A stretch of 6,371 nt of DNA from an uncultured Paracoccaceae bacterium. Its GTDB lineage: Bacteria > Pseudomonadota > Alphaproteobacteria > Rhodobacterales > Rhodobacteraceae. The notes beneath the pieces were generated by a model that made no database searches, was not told the DNA's origin, and worked only from the letters and a program-made list of their open reading frames with translations. Shown one piece after another: positions 6,326-6,371 of the stretch (position 1 is the first letter of the stretch; each line of letters starts with the position of its first letter). The translations under genes were made by a program, and so were the position numbers. The stretch is taken from assembly GCA_937907485.1 (NCBI GenBank), contig CALESR010000346.1:1-6371 (forward strand), given 5' to 3'.

Positions 6326-6371
6326 ACCCCCCGCACGCCCGAAACGCCCGCCCCGACGAACCGTCGATCCG

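Noticed and set aside
5821..6336. 171-codon minus-strand frame running through the REP pair into ptsP
   Set aside because: It overlaps the start of ptsP in another frame, reads through the palindromes and has an R/P/A-rich, unrecognisable translation.

Overview
The window is very G+C-rich, densely packed bacterial chromosome. Its proteins look most like those of an alphaproteobacterium, probably the Rhodobacteraceae (Rhodobacter/Paracoccus type). This rests on codon use (nearly every third position is G or C), the alphaproteobacterial form of the nitrogen-PTS enzyme PtsP, and the style of the M16 peptidase and RimJ-like proteins. Species cannot be fixed from the sequence alone. There is no sign of phage, plasmid, insertion sequence, CRISPR array, tRNA or rRNA.

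Left part (1-3256, all on +): four tightly packed genes. The C-terminal half of an M16 zinc-peptidase-family protein is cut by the left edge. Its stop overlaps the start of a RimJ-like N-acetyltransferase, whose end overlaps the start of a small DUF1697 protein by 11 nt. Three bases later an FAD-linked oxidase of the D-2-hydroxyacid dehydrogenase (GlcD/D2HGDH) type begins. The overlaps suggest one transcript with coupled translation, but the functions do not form an obvious pathway, so this looks like a housekeeping cluster rather than a dedicated system.

Middle (3257-3897): after a 127-nt gap, a second GNAT acetyltransferase of the YhbS type starts at a GTG behind a strong Shine-Dalgarno sequence. 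Its 3' end overlaps the 3' end of the next, opposing gene by 28 nt.

Right part (3870-6371): ptsP on the minus strand encodes enzyme I of the nitrogen-related phosphotransferase system, complete with GAF sensor, swivelling phospho-histidine domain and PEP-binding barrel. Upstream of it, to the right edge, lies about 250 nt without a supported gene. This contains small inverted repeats and one striking element: two identical REP-type palindromes with GTAG heads, facing each other across 13 nt (6265-6325). That inverted REP pair is the most noteworthy non-coding feature. I found no convincing evidence of an undescribed multi-gene system; the protein-coding content is ordinary.
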